From the NCBI GenBank assembly GCA_002722885.1, contig PBNE01000019.1, forward strand, positions 1 to 46,242: a stretch of 46,242 bases of DNA, in the 5' to 3' direction. The notes beneath the pieces were generated by a model, which saw nothing but the letters and a program-made list of their open reading frames with translations, was not told where the DNA came from and searched no databases. A program made the translations under genes and the position numbers. This stretch comes from Rhodospirillaceae bacterium. GTDB taxonomy: Bacteria > Pseudomonadota > Alphaproteobacteria > SP197. How positions within the stretch are numbered: the stretch's first letter is position 1; every line of letters begins with the position of its first letter. Shown piece by piece: positions 26,838-36,240 of the stretch.

Positions 26838-27346
26838 GCCAGACCATCCGTTGGTATGCCGGTGTCTCGATCAGTTGTGAGAGTGGGGCACAAAGCGAAT
26901 CTCCACAGCCCATGCCGCGGGTGCATCCTGCTACACCACCACAGAGGCGAACAGCAAACGTTGATACAGAAGTCGTGCCTCAGCCTGCAGGTTCCTGCAC
27001 AGAATCGTCCGGCATCGACCTTGGGAAAGACCGCCTCGTGCCAGAGTCCGGGGTGGATGTAGAGTCCGCAGATGCCATCGAAGCGAAAGGCCACGAAGTC
27101 ATCGGGCTTCACATCGTCGCCGGTAAGAGCCAGCGGTGCGACAAAGGCTTCCCCGCCTAGCGGAAAGAAGACCTGTCCGCCGTCGGGGTGGCAGTTCGCA
27201 TGCCAGAGAAAGTCATGCTCGCGTGATCCGGCAGGCACATCGTGGCGCGCCGCGGCGGGATCTGTGCTGTAGCCCAGGATGTAGTCATCATCGACCGCCT
27301 CGTTCGGCACAACACAACGATGGATGACATCGCAGCGGTGTCGCAC
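26834..27346 (-). pseudogene. Ureidoglycolate-lyase-like (AllA family) gene, truncated and frameshifted
   Basis: The central segment is clear AllA-family sequence: REHDFLWHANCHPDGGQVFF, PLALTGDDVKPDDFVAFRFD and CGLYIHPGLWHEAVFPK. The usual first ~50 residues are missing, with no good start near 27346. After about 27000 the frame no longer resembles the family C-terminus, which normally continues with a conserved HARVSVDFA-like strand, and instead gives a Cys-rich run. So the 5' end is lost and a frameshift probably lies at about 26980-27000. The family converts ureidoglycolate to glyoxylate and urea, of interest because an orphan urease lies 9 kb away, but this copy is probably dead. Confidence 0.55.
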
Positions 27347-27377
27347 AATGCTCGCTGCTGGTCAGGAAAGGTTTGGC

Positions 27378-28106
27378 ATGTCGTTCAGGGGAAAGGTTGC
27401 CGTCGTGACGGGTGCTGCCGGCGGCGTCGGCAGTGTGATCGTGGAGAGCCTGCGGGCGGAAGGTGCGGTGGTTCTGGCCGCGGACCTCATCGCACCGGAG
27501 GGAGATCAGAACCACTCTCTCGTGGTCGATGTCACGCAATCGGCGTCCTGCGAATCCCTGATCGACACGGTCATGGACCGCTTCGGCCGGCTCGACATCC
27601 TCGTCAACAACGCCGGTGTGATCCATGTCGGTGAGGCCGTAGACACCAGCGATACGCAGTGGCGACACGTCCTTTCGGTCAATCTCGACGGTGCGTTCTA
27701 CATGAGCCGTGCCGCGATCCCTCATCTCATCGAAACACGCGGCGTGATCGTGAACATCGGCTCGGACTTTTCGTTCGTCGGGGGTGACAGCCTGGTGGCG
27801 TATTGCGCCAGCAAGGGCGGCATGCTGCAGATGACCAAAGCCATGGCGCTCGACCACGCGGCCCAGGGCGTGCGGATCAACATTGTCTGCCCCACCGTGA
27901 TCGACACACCCATGGTCGACGAGCTCGCACGCCAGCTCGGCAACACACCCGGAGATCAACGCCGAATCTACGACGCCACGGTTCCCGATGGCCGCATGAT
28001 CAGCCCCGATGAAGTCAGCGACGCTGTGCTCTACCTTGCCGGCGACCGTGCGCGTCACGTCACCGGCACGTCGCTGGTAATCGACGGTGGTGTTACGGCA
28101 CGCTGA
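27378..28106 (+). CDS. Short-chain dehydrogenase/reductase (SDR)
   Basis: The 242-residue classical SDR has the nucleotide loop VVTGAAGGVGS, NNAG at the end of strand 4, a catalytic Ser in VNIGSDFSFV, and the YCASKGG Tyr-x-x-x-Lys pair, ending in GTSLVIDGGVTAR. Asp in AADLI after strand 2 favours NAD over NADP. The AGGAAAGG site upstream of ATG 27378 decides the start; the frame opens earlier, at 27324, inside the divergent remnant. Its stop abuts the stop of the convergent permease gene. The substrate alcohol is unknown. Confidence 0.88.
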   Translation: MSFRGKVAVVTGAAGGVGSVIVESLRAEGAVVLAADLIAPEGDQNHSLVVDVTQSASCESLIDTVMDRFGRLDILVNNAGVIHVGEAVDTSDTQWRHVLSVNLDGAFYMSRAAIPHLIETRGVIVNIGSDFSFVGGDSLVAYCASKGGMLQMTKAMALDHAAQGVRINIVCPTVIDTPMVDELARQLGNTPGDQRRIYDATVPDGRMISPDEVSDAVLYLAGDRARHVTGTSLVIDGGVTAR

Positions 28107-30092
28107 TCAGGTGTTCTGACCGAAATGCTTCTTGCGTTCCCGGGCCCAGGCGTTGATCAGGCGGTCGGCCGTCAGTCCCATGAACGCGACGCACAGGCCG
28201 ATCACGATGCCCTTGCCGGCATCCTGGAAGGTCAGAGCGCGGAAGATCTCCTGGCCCAGATCGCGCGTGCCGATGAAGGCGGCGATGATCACCATGAACA
28301 GGGCGAACATGATGGTCTGGTTCACGCCCAGCATGATCTCGGGGAAGGCTAACGGCAGGCGCACCTTCCAAAGAAGCTGCAAGCGTGTACAGCCCGACGT
28401 GCGGCCCGCTTCCTGAATCTGTTCAGGAACGTTGCGCAGGCCGAACATGGTATAGCGCACGGCCGGAATGGTCGCGTAAATCACGATGGCCGCGATCGCC
28501 GCGACGTCGCCCACGCGGAACAGCATGATCACCGGGATCAGATAAATGAACGACGGGAAGGTCTGGAAGGTGTCGCAGGCGAACTGCACCGCCTTGGCAC
28601 GCCACGCGGACCCTGCCGCCCAGATTCCGATCGGGACACCAATCAGGACGCAGATCACGGTCGCCACGCTCACCATGTAGGCCGTGATTAGGGCGCGTTC
28701 CCAGAACCCGGCGAACACGATGAACCCGATGAAGGCCGACACGACGGCCGCCAGCCGCCAGCCGTGAAGCATCCAGCCCGCCATCGCGGCAAGCAGGATG
28801 GCGGCCGGCCACGGGGTCCACTGGAAGGCCGTACGCAGGGGAATCAGAACGTGGACCAGCAAGCCGTCGCGGAAGATGGCCAGAGCATCGAAGAAGTGGA
28901 CCTGAATGAAATCCACAATGCCGTCCCACAGGGGCGCCGTGGTGATGGCGGCTGATCGCGGCCATGAGACCGCCCACTCCGTGACAAACCCCGCGAGTAG
29001 GGAAGCCACGACCACCCCGGCGCCCGCGATCAGATAGGGATGGCGTTTCCACCACGGCCTCTCCGGAGCGTGTTCGGGCTGCCGTCGTGCCAGCGCCTGG
29101 CTCAGGCGGTCCAACGTAATCGCCATCAGCACGATGGCGACACCAATCTCCAGCGCCTGGCCGATGCGCAGGGATTGCAGGCGGAACAGCAGGTCGTTGC
29201 CCAGGCCCTTGGCGCCGATGAACGAGGCGATCACCACCATCGCCAGGCACTGCATGATCACCTGGTTGACGCCGACCATCAGGGCGTTGCGCGCTGCGGG
29301 AATCTCCACTCTCAGCAGCATCTGCCGTTTCGTGCAGCCACCCATCACACCGGCCTCGCGAACCTCGGGCGAGACGCCGCGCAGCCCCAAAAGCGTCAGA
29401 CGTGCCATCGGCGGCATCGCAAACAGGATCGTGGCGATTGCACCGGCCTTGTGGCTGACGCCGATGAACACGGCAACGGGAATCAGATATGAGAAGTGAG
29501 GCATCGACTGCATCACATTCAGGAACGGTGTCAGAATTTTCTCGAACCACGGTGCCTTGAATGCGGCGAGCCCAAGGCCGAGTCCGATCAGTCCGGCGAC
29601 AGGAGCTGCGACCATGACCAGCGATAAGGTCAGCATCGACGGCTTCCATTTGCCGAACAGCGCGAAGTAGACGAAACAGCCGCTGGCTAGCAGTGCCATA
29701 CGCCAGCCGCCGATCCACCAGCCGATCACGGCAGCCAGACCGGCGATCATGACCCAGGGCAGGGGCGGCAGCTTCCAGGGTTTGCGGAAGCCCGAGATGA
29801 GCACGCTCTCGGCAAAATCGAGCGGCGCCTCGATCAGTTCGGCAAGAAAGCGGGTCATGTCCTTGAAGGTGAACAGCCCGAAGATCTCGTCATCGCTCAG
29901 CGCCGCTACCACGGCGTTAATCCAGTCGATGAAGGGGATGGTCCAGGTCTCGGGCGGGACGATCAGGTTCTCCGACAGTAGCGGCCGCAAGGCCATCAGA
30001 ATTGCGAACGGTCCCAGCACCAGAGTGGCGCGGCGCAGGGTCCGGCCGTGATCGGTCGTGTCTTCAAGAATGCTGGGATCGATGGCGGTCAC
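28107..30092 (-). CDS. ABC transporter permease, ProW-type tandem fusion (glycine betaine/proline family)
   Basis: The 661-residue protein contains two full ProW-type permease modules in tandem, each with the cytoplasmic coupling loop: EAGVMGGCTKRQMLLRVEIP in the first (about residues 235-255) and EAGRTSGCTRLQLLWKVRLP in the second (about 565-585). Each half also has a membrane-domain QSMPHFSYLIPVA or QTFPSFIYLIPVI segment. ProW of E. coli is a single ~350-residue module that dimerises; here the dimer appears fused into one chain, as in some rhizobial-type betaine transporters. ATG 30092 lies 2 bases after the ATPase stop, so they are co-transcribed. It forms an osmolyte or choline/betaine importer with the ATPase and the divergent binding protein. 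Confidence 0.88.
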   Translation of the reverse strand: MTAIDPSILEDTTDHGRTLRRATLVLGPFAILMALRPLLSENLIVPPETWTIPFIDWINAVVAALSDDEIFGLFTFKDMTRFLAELIEAPLDFAESVLISGFRKPWKLPPLPWVMIAGLAAVIGWWIGGWRMALLASGCFVYFALFGKWKPSMLTLSLVMVAAPVAGLIGLGLGLAAFKAPWFEKILTPFLNVMQSMPHFSYLIPVAVFIGVSHKAGAIATILFAMPPMARLTLLGLRGVSPEVREAGVMGGCTKRQMLLRVEIPAARNALMVGVNQVIMQCLAMVVIASFIGAKGLGNDLLFRLQSLRIGQALEIGVAIVLMAITLDRLSQALARRQPEHAPERPWWKRHPYLIAGAGVVVASLLAGFVTEWAVSWPRSAAITTAPLWDGIVDFIQVHFFDALAIFRDGLLVHVLIPLRTAFQWTPWPAAILLAAMAGWMLHGWRLAAVVSAFIGFIVFAGFWERALITAYMVSVATVICVLIGVPIGIWAAGSAWRAKAVQFACDTFQTFPSFIYLIPVIMLFRVGDVAAIAAIVIYATIPAVRYTMFGLRNVPEQIQEAGRTSGCTRLQLLWKVRLPLAFPEIMLGVNQTIMFALFMVIIAAFIGTRDLGQEIFRALTFQDAGKGIVIGLCVAFMGLTADRLINAWARERKKHFGQNT

Positions 30093-30094
30093 GG

Positions 30095-31117
30095 TCAGGC
30101 GTCCGGTGTGAACAGCGCGTCGATCACGTTTTTGCGGCTCACCGTGCCCACCAGGGCATTGTTGTCATCGACCACGCTCACCGGGGCGTCCTGTTCCAGG
30201 ATCATGGCTGCGGCATCGGCGATCCGGTCGCTCTGGCTTACCCGGCGGTCGCCGACGACTTCGCCGGATGCCGGGGTCATGATCGTGTGAATACGTAGGA
30301 TCTTTTCGCGCGGCACGTTCTTTGTGAACTCGGCGACATAATCGGTCGCCGGGGCGGTGATGATCTCTTCGGGCGTGGCAAGTTGCTGGATTTCGCCTTC
30401 GAACATGATGGCGACTCGATCGGCGAGACGGATCGCCTCGTCGAAGTCGTGGGTGATGAAGACGATGGTCTTGTTCAGCATCGACTGCAGCCGCAGGAAC
30501 TCATCCTGCATTTCGTGGCGGATCAGCGGGTCGAGCGCCGAGAACGGCTCGTCGAGGAACCAGATGTCGGGCTCTACCGCCAGGCTGCGCGCGATGCCGA
30601 CACGCTGCTGCTGACCGCCGGACAGCTCGCGCGGATAGTACCGCTCACGTCCATTTAGACCCACGAGGTCGATGATCTCCGCTGCCCGCTGGCGCCGGGT
30701 CTGCTTATCGATGCCCTGAACCTCCAGCGGGAAGGCCACGTTTTCGAGTACGGTCCGGTGCGGCAGCAGGGCAAAGTGCTGGAACACCATACCCATCTTG
30801 TGACGACGCAATTCGATCATGTCCGATTCGCTCGCCTTGGCGAGGTCCTGGCCATCGATCGAGATTTCGCCTGCCGTGGGATCGATAAGTCGTGACAGGC
30901 ACCGGATAAGGGTCGATTTGCCCGACCCGCTCAAACCCATCACCACCAGGATTTCACCCTCGTGAACATCGAACGACGCGTCGCGCACGGCCGAGATGTA
31001 ACCGTTGGACTTCAACAGTTCCGGGTCGGGATTTCCGCCGTGCTCCTGCAGAAACTGCTTGGGATGATAGCCGTAGAGCTTCCACACTCCACGGCACGCG
31101 ATCTTCGCCTCCGTCAC
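30095..31117 (-). CDS. ABC transporter ATPase, ProV/OpuAA type with C-terminal CBS region
   Basis: The 340-residue ATPase has Walker A GLSGSGKST, Q-loop GMVFQHFALLPHRT, signature LSGGQQQRV, Walker B IWFLDEPFSALDP and H-loop FITHDFDEAIRLADR. An N-terminal extension with FLQEHGGNPDPELLKSNG is typical of the betaine branch. The C-terminus (about 265-340) resembles a CBS pair half: SVVDDNNALVGTVSRKNVID, the kind of domain that senses ionic strength in OpuA-type importers. It starts at GTG 31117 behind a G-rich site and is the first gene of the permease operon. The binding-protein gene is divergent, 226 bases away. Confidence 0.9.
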   Translation of the reverse strand: MTEAKIACRGVWKLYGYHPKQFLQEHGGNPDPELLKSNGYISAVRDASFDVHEGEILVVMGLSGSGKSTLIRCLSRLIDPTAGEISIDGQDLAKASESDMIELRRHKMGMVFQHFALLPHRTVLENVAFPLEVQGIDKQTRRQRAAEIIDLVGLNGRERYYPRELSGGQQQRVGIARSLAVEPDIWFLDEPFSALDPLIRHEMQDEFLRLQSMLNKTIVFITHDFDEAIRLADRVAIMFEGEIQQLATPEEIITAPATDYVAEFTKNVPREKILRIHTIMTPASGEVVGDRRVSQSDRIADAAAMILEQDAPVSVVDDNNALVGTVSRKNVIDALFTPDA

Positions 31118-31202
31118 GGTGCCCCCCGGCCTTGTGGCCCTTGTGCGGGTTCAGGAGACCATGCCCGGCCCCCATGCTCCACTACTGCGGAACGATTCTT
31201 AG

Positions 31203-31302
31203 TTGCATGAGCGGGAAATGAATGCAATATGGTACAGTTGCCATAGTAATTGTGACTAATAAACGAGTCACCTACGGCAACAGCCTGGCAGAACCTGCCA
31301 GG
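31203..31302. promoter_or_regulatory. Divergent control region with four inverted repeats and a 5'-leader hairpin
   Basis: Between the ATPase and binding-protein genes lies a 226-base region whose centre is AT-rich. It holds TTGCAT (31203-31208) paired with ATGCAA (31222-31227), TATGG (31228-31232) paired with CCATA (31241-31245), GTGACT (31252-31257) paired with AGTCAC (31266-31271), and CCTGGCAG (31284-31291) paired with CTGCCAGG (31295-31302) across a 3-base loop. The last would fold as a stable hairpin in the leader of the binding-protein mRNA, 41 bases before its ATG. The others could be operators for the divergent promoters. No T-run follows the hairpin, so it is not a classical terminator. 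Confidence 0.45.
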
Positions 31303-31343
31303 AAGGGGCTTCACGCGCAACACTATCAAGGGAGACGACACAG

Positions 31344-32294
31344 ATGCGTATCATGAAAGGAGTCGCGGCCGCCGCCGTGGCATTGATTTTGTCGTCGGGA
31401 GCCGCCTCTGCGGACAGCGACGAACCTATCAAGATTCCGATTCACAACTGGTCCAGCCAGATCGTTGGCGCCTACATCGTCGGTGCGATCTACGAAGAGG
31501 CCGGCTACGAGGTTGAGTACATCCCGGCCGACAGCCAGGTCGTCTACACCTCCATGTGTGAAGGCGATATGGACATCGTGCATGAGGTATGGCAGGGCGC
31601 GTTCGGCGTGGCCTTCGAGAAGGTCGTCGACGAGGGCTGTGTCATCGATGCGGTCACCCACGATGCCAAGACCCGTGAAGAGTGGTGGTATCCGGCCTAT
31701 GTCGAAGAGGCCTGCCCGGGCCTGCCCGACTGGGAAGCGCTCAACGCCTGTGCCGAGATGTTCTCGACGCCGGAGACCGAGCCCAGGGGCCGTTTCCTTG
31801 CCGGTCCCGTCGACTGGCTGAAGCATGACCAGGAACGTGTCGATGGTCTCGGCATGAACTTCGAGGTCGTGAATGCCGGCTCGGCTGCCGCACTGTGGGC
31901 CGAACTCGATGCCGCGCAGTCGCGTGGTGAGCCGATTGTGCTCTTCAACTGGACCCCGAACTTCATTGAAGCCGTGTACGACGGCAAGTTCATTGAGTTC
32001 CCGGAGTACGGCGAAGGCTGCCTGGACGATCCCTCATGGGGCATGAACCCCGACGCCACCTATGACTGCGGCAACCCCAAGGGCGGTTACCTCAAGATCG
32101 GTGTCTGGGAAGGCTTCCCGGAGCAGTGGCCGGGTGCGTATGAAATTACGCAGAACATCAACTTCTCCAACCTCGACATCGCCGTGATGTCGAAGCTGGC
32201 CGACATCGACGGCATGGAGCCGGAAGATGCCGCTCAGCAGTGGCTCGACGATAACGAAGATCGTTGGCGCGGTTGGCTCGGGGCCGGTTCGTAA
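31344..32294 (+). CDS. Periplasmic binding protein of a glycine betaine/choline-type ABC importer (OpuAC family)
   Basis: The 316-residue protein has a Sec signal peptide (AAAAVALILSSGAASADS, cleavage near residue 24) and an OpuAC-type solute-binding domain beginning IKIPIHNWSSQIVGAYIVG. Trp-rich motifs suited to an aromatic cage for a quaternary ammonium are present: HNWSS, HEVWQGAFG, EEWWYPAY, LFNWTPNF. Four or more Cys in the mature part (MCEGD, EGCVID, EEACPG, LNACAE, EGCLDD, YDCGN) could form disulfides. AAGGGAG precedes ATG 31344. It is divergent from its permease and ATPase, an uncommon layout that lets the binding protein be expressed separately and in excess. Family is clear; exact ligand is inferred. 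Confidence 0.88.
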   Translation: MRIMKGVAAAAVALILSSGAASADSDEPIKIPIHNWSSQIVGAYIVGAIYEEAGYEVEYIPADSQVVYTSMCEGDMDIVHEVWQGAFGVAFEKVVDEGCVIDAVTHDAKTREEWWYPAYVEEACPGLPDWEALNACAEMFSTPETEPRGRFLAGPVDWLKHDQERVDGLGMNFEVVNAGSAAALWAELDAAQSRGEPIVLFNWTPNFIEAVYDGKFIEFPEYGEGCLDDPSWGMNPDATYDCGNPKGGYLKIGVWEGFPEQWPGAYEITQNINFSNLDIAVMSKLADIDGMEPEDAAQQWLDDNEDRWRGWLGAGS

Positions 32295-32319
32295 GAAACC
32301 CTCTGAGTGTTGTTTCAGA

Positions 32320-32350
32320 GGCCGCCCGCTTGCCGGGCGGCCTTTTCTTT
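32320..32350 (+). terminator. Rho-independent terminator after the binding-protein gene
   Basis: GGCCGCCCG (32320-32328) pairs perfectly with CGGGCGGCC (32334-32342) around the loop CTTGC, and a T-rich tract TTTTCTTT follows at 32343-32350. It lies 26 bases past the stop at 32294 and isolates the binding-protein transcript from the oxygenase gene downstream. Confidence 0.9.
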
Positions 32351-32394
32351 TGCGCCGAATGCTGGAAGATGGACCATCTGACCCGTGGTGAACG

Positions 32395-33417
32395 ATGCCC
32401 TATGCAAAGGCCCGGCCGGTCACGGCCGAAGAGATCCCGATCATCGATGTCGGCCCGCTGATGGCGGAACAGCCCGGTGCGCTGGAGTCGACCGCTGAGG
32501 CGATCATGGGCGCGTCACAGGGGCTGGGCTTCTACTACATCCGCAATCATGCCGTGACGACCGAGATCAGGGAGCAGGCGTTCGCCGCCTCGCGTGCCTT
32601 CTTTCTCGGGTCTGTCGAGGCCAAGCGCGCCATCGCGACCAACGACATCAACCGCGGCTGGATGGGGATCGGCGAAGCCCTGATGACCGGCGCGACCCGG
32701 ACCGATCTCAAGGAACTGTTCAGCTGGGGCCTGGAACTCGGCCCCGATGATCCAGAGGTTCAAGCAGGTACACCCTTTCGAGGTCCGAATCAGTGGCCAC
32801 AGAGTTCACCTACGATGCGATCTGCGATCTACGACGGTTTCTATGCGGCGGGCTGCAGGACAGGTGCAGCACTCTTGCGGGCGGTCTGTGTTGGGCTGGG
32901 GCTGAAGCCTGACGCGCTGGCCTCGTGTTTCGAGAAGCCGATGGCGCGCGGCCAACTGATCTATTACCCACCGCAGCCGGCGGATATGGGCGAAGAACAG
33001 TTCGGGGTCTCGGCCCATACCGACTTTGGATGTCTCACCATGGTATGTCAGGACGATCTGGGTGGCCTGCAGGTGCGGAGCCGGGATGGCGAGTGGCTCG
33101 CCGTTCCGCCTGTAGAGGGAACTCTGCTTGTGAATGTCGGCGATCTTCTGGCTCGCTGGTCAAACGGCCGTTTTGCCTCGACGCTGCATCGTGTCGTTAA
33201 CAGCTCAGGCAAGGAGCGGTTCTCCATGGCGGTGTTCTATGACCCCGCCTACCACACCGTCATCGACCCGCGTGATCTCGGCCTGCCACCCGGTGATGAG
33301 CCCCGTTTCGAGGCCACGGTTGCGGGTGAACACCAGCTTGCGCGGTTCAACCAAGTCTTTGCCCACGACCTCAAAGGCATCGACAAGGCGGCTGCGGCGC
33401 ACGCCCCAACGTCATAG
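32395..33417 (+). CDS. Isopenicillin-N-synthase-like Fe(II)/2OG oxygenase
   Basis: The 340-residue protein has the DIOX_N region IPIIDVGPLMAE with LGFYYIRNHAV, and the catalytic jelly-roll with GVSAHTDFGCLTMVCQD (His-x-Asp), a distal His in STLHRVVN and the Arg-x-Ser pair in KERFSMAVFYDP that binds 2-oxoglutarate. The architecture is full length. Members include gibberellin- and flavonoid-type dioxygenases in plants and many uncharacterised bacterial hydroxylases. The product starts MPYAKARP; the ATG at 32395 lies just after a strong terminator. Substrate unknown; it stands beside the betaine-type importer. Confidence 0.85.
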   Translation: MPYAKARPVTAEEIPIIDVGPLMAEQPGALESTAEAIMGASQGLGFYYIRNHAVTTEIREQAFAASRAFFLGSVEAKRAIATNDINRGWMGIGEALMTGATRTDLKELFSWGLELGPDDPEVQAGTPFRGPNQWPQSSPTMRSAIYDGFYAAGCRTGAALLRAVCVGLGLKPDALASCFEKPMARGQLIYYPPQPADMGEEQFGVSAHTDFGCLTMVCQDDLGGLQVRSRDGEWLAVPPVEGTLLVNVGDLLARWSNGRFASTLHRVVNSSGKERFSMAVFYDPAYHTVIDPRDLGLPPGDEPRFEATVAGEHQLARFNQVFAHDLKGIDKAAAAHAPTS

Positions 33418-33633
33418 CGGAAGGCGCGAGTACGACGAGACCGCACGCTCGATCACGGGCCTGGGCTCCAGATCAGCCCGCTCGATCCTCAGGTCCAGCT
33501 TCCGCAGGTAGTCGTTGTAGGCTTTGCGTTCCTTCATTTCGGACGCCAGGCCGGCAATCATCAATGTGCCCACCGCAAGGGCGATGACGACATGAATGGC
33601 ATGGCGGCGTGTCTGCTGATCGAGCCTCGTCAT
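33412..33633 (-). CDS. Small single-span membrane protein, hypothetical
   Basis: A 73-residue frame with a short basic N-terminus (MTRLDQQTRRH), one hydrophobic segment of about 20 residues (AIHVVIALAVGTLMIAGLAS) and a charged cytoplasmic or periplasmic tail. Its stop overlaps the end of the convergent oxygenase by 6 bases. Membrane-helix order and the charge pattern look like a real small protein, but there is no recognised family and the ribosome site is weak. It is otherwise the only content of the 300-base gap before the aminopeptidase gene. Confidence 0.4.
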   Translation of the reverse strand: MTRLDQQTRRHAIHVVIALAVGTLMIAGLASEMKERKAYNDYLRKLDLRIERADLEPRPVIERAVSSYSRLPL

Positions 33634-33716
33634 CGGGCGCTCCAGTTGCTAGGGAAGGTTTGTGGCTTGCAAGCCGGTTTAGGCTGGGTCGTAATCGTTT
33701 TACCTGGATGACACTC

Positions 33717-34667
33717 ATGAACCGCACTCAACCCTACGGCGCCATAGACCCTTTCCGTGTAGAACAGCTCCCGCTGGAGCACCCACACGTGATGTATGTC
33801 GAACAATCGGGCAATCCCGACGGTGTTCCCGCGGTCTATCTTCATGGTGGCCCCGGTGCCGGCACGTCGCCGCGCAACCGTCGCCTGTTTGATCCCGAGC
33901 ATTACCGGATCATCCTCTTCGAGCAGCGTGGGGTAGGTCGCTCCACACCGGTCGCGGATCTCACCGACAACACGACCTGGCACCTGGTGGCCGACATGGA
34001 GCGTCTTCGGGAGCATCTTGGGATCGAAAGGTGGCATGTGTGTGGCGGATCCTGGGGTTCGACCCTGTCGCTCGCCTATGCACAAACGCATCCCGACCGC
34101 TGCCTCTCTCTCGGGTTGCGCGGCATCTTTCTGTGCACCGCTGCGGAGATCGATTGGTTCCTCCATGGCATGGGAACGTTCTTCCCGGAGGCCGAACGCG
34201 CCTTCCATGCGGCCATCCCCGAATTCGAACGGGGCGATTTGCTCACGGCCTATGGAACACGGCTCGACGATCCCGACCCTGCCATCCATTCGCCGGCCGC
34301 ACAGGCCTGGGCACGTTACGAAGGGTCCTGCGTCAGCCTGATCCCTGAGCCCGCTGCTACCGATGACTTCGCCAGCACAGACAACGCCCTCGCGCTTGCC
34401 AGACTCGAATGCCACTACTTCCGGAATTCCTGCTGGCTGGAACCCGATCAGCTTCTCAACAACATGGATCGCATCCGTGACATCCCGGCGACCATCGTCC
34501 AGGGCCGTTACGACGTGATCTGCCCGCCCTGGACGGCTGATGCCCTGGCCCGTGCCTGGCCCGAAGCCACCTACATCATGGTGCCTGATGCCGGCCACGC
34601 CGTGAGCGAGCCTGGGATCACTGCTGCCCTGGTTGAGGCCTCTGATCGGTATCGCGCGATCGCGTGA
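33717..34667 (+). CDS. pip: Prolyl aminopeptidase (alpha/beta hydrolase)
   Basis: The 316-residue serine peptidase has the oxyanion region YLHGGPGAGTSPRNRRLFDP, EQRGVGRSTP, the nucleophile elbow CGGSWGSTLSLAYAQ, Asp in VQGRYDVICP and His in PDAGHAVSEPG. This is the proline iminopeptidase S33 arrangement, which removes N-terminal proline from peptides in the cytoplasm. Length matches the family (about 310-320). I start at ATG 33717 (MNRTQPYG); ATG 33708, three codons earlier, is equally possible, and the frame opens at 33609 inside the divergent small gene. It could feed proline from peptides. Confidence 0.9.
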   Translation: MNRTQPYGAIDPFRVEQLPLEHPHVMYVEQSGNPDGVPAVYLHGGPGAGTSPRNRRLFDPEHYRIILFEQRGVGRSTPVADLTDNTTWHLVADMERLREHLGIERWHVCGGSWGSTLSLAYAQTHPDRCLSLGLRGIFLCTAAEIDWFLHGMGTFFPEAERAFHAAIPEFERGDLLTAYGTRLDDPDPAIHSPAAQAWARYEGSCVSLIPEPAATDDFASTDNALALARLECHYFRNSCWLEPDQLLNNMDRIRDIPATIVQGRYDVICPPWTADALARAWPEATYIMVPDAGHAVSEPGITAALVEASDRYRAIA

Positions 34668-34690
34668 TGAGAAGGGCCAAGCCTTAGAGC

Positions 34691-36081
34691 CTAGGGATCA
34701 GGCATCCAGTTTACATGGAGCCCTTCAGGGATGCGCCTTGGCATCAGGATCCGGCAGGTTGGTCCATCCTCGATGGCCCCGGCATCCCACAGCACAAGGT
34801 GGCTGTTGTCGCTGGCATCATCATAGACAAAGGCCATGACCCAGCCGTCATCTTCGGCATTGCTTGATGGATCAGGTGCGAAAACCGGCTCTCCGACCGA
34901 GTCATATGTTCCAAATCCATAGGTCGAAGTCTCGCCGTTTTGAGCATCGACACGCATCATGCCGTTGAAGCCAGTGGCCTCGCCCACCGTGGTGGGGCTG
35001 TACATGTAGCGTGTGGCCAAGCCGTCGTGCCGTTCATCAAAACGAGGAAATTCACAGACTTTGTCGTTCCAGCGGTGGCCGTCGATTCTGCTGGTCTCGA
35101 GATCGATCTCTGTGTGCAACAGCCCCGGTGGCGGAGTGGGTTCGTCGCTTGTTCCGCCAAAATCGAGCCAAGCGTGATGGGTGCCATCGAAGACCACCTT
35201 GTCGCGCTGTTCGAAGGCGTTGACGAAGTGGAACACGAAGGACGGTTCGGTTTCGTGCCAGGCGATGTCTACCGCATCCCCGTCCTTGGGCATCACGCCG
35301 TACCGAGAGCCCCGCTCGTTATCGGACCACCGCAACGGCGATTGCCCTTGCATCGCGGCTTCCCAGTTGAAGTCGACCGGTCCGTGGCAAAGAGCAACGT
35401 TGTGTTCGGTGACCATGAAGTCATGCATCATGGTCGGCAGGCCGGGGAGTTCGATGGGAACCGTTCGCTTGATCCGGCCTGCTGCATCGATCAGACGAAG
35501 CATCACGTAGGGCTGTTGCTCGACATCGTAGGACAACGTACAAAGCTCGCCTCTAGCGGGATCGTGCCAGACATGGGCGTTGGCCGGAACAGGTTCGTTG
35601 CCACCAGCGTTCCAGCGACCGATCGTTTCGAGCGTGCCAGTGATTTGGTAGGACGGTGCAGCTCCATCGAGGGTAAGGAAGATCCCGGCATGGCAGATCA
35701 CATTGATGAAGCAGCCCGCCCGGAACGGGTCGGGCGTGTCACCGGGGCCCAGGACAGTCGGATCATGGGTCTGGGATCAATGATGCTGCCGTAGAGTGCA
35801 TGTCCCACGCCCAGCTCGGACTTGAGCGATCCCGTCATGACAAAACGATTGCGGTATGACGCTTCACCATTCCGCAGCGAGACGGCATTTATCATTCCGT
35901 CGCCGTCGAAGGGGTAGTTGTAAGAAAGGGGTTCGAAGTACGGGTTGGGTCCGTTGCGCATGCAGACGCCGGAGAGTCCGGTGGGAAGCGTTCCTTCGAT
36001 CAAGAGGCCTGTTTCGTCGAGTTCGTCGTGAACAGGGGCGAAGTTTCCCGCAAGATGATGATTGGCGTGGGGGCGGCGCAT
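34691..36081 (-). pseudogene. Carotenoid oxygenase (RPE65/lignostilbene dioxygenase family) split by a frameshift
   Basis: The N-terminal part (from ATG 36081) has the family start [28 protein letters not shown] and [11 protein letters not shown], then stops at 35698. The C-terminal part, in another frame, continues the same protein with the iron-binding His candidates in VPANAHVWHDP, GLPTMMHDFM, DIAWHETEPSFVFHFVNAFE and finally EGLHVNWMP. The two frames overlap near 35700-35745, where a single-base change (frame P-T-R-S-G versus PDPFRAGCFINVICH) would restore a product of about 460 residues. So one frameshift breaks a complete gene. The family cleaves carotenoid or stilbene double bonds with Fe(II). 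It is divergent from the urease genes. Confidence 0.75.
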
Positions 36082-36240
36082 CTGGTCTTCACTCAAGTTC
36101 CGTCGTGTGATGTCATTGTGGCCTGCCGGGCACTCTCTGTCACACGTGAGCCTGAGTTGCTGCACTTGCATCGCGACGGAATCCGCTATGATCTCTGCAG
36201 TGCCCCGACGCCCGAATTGTATGTCTGGAATTCACCCATG

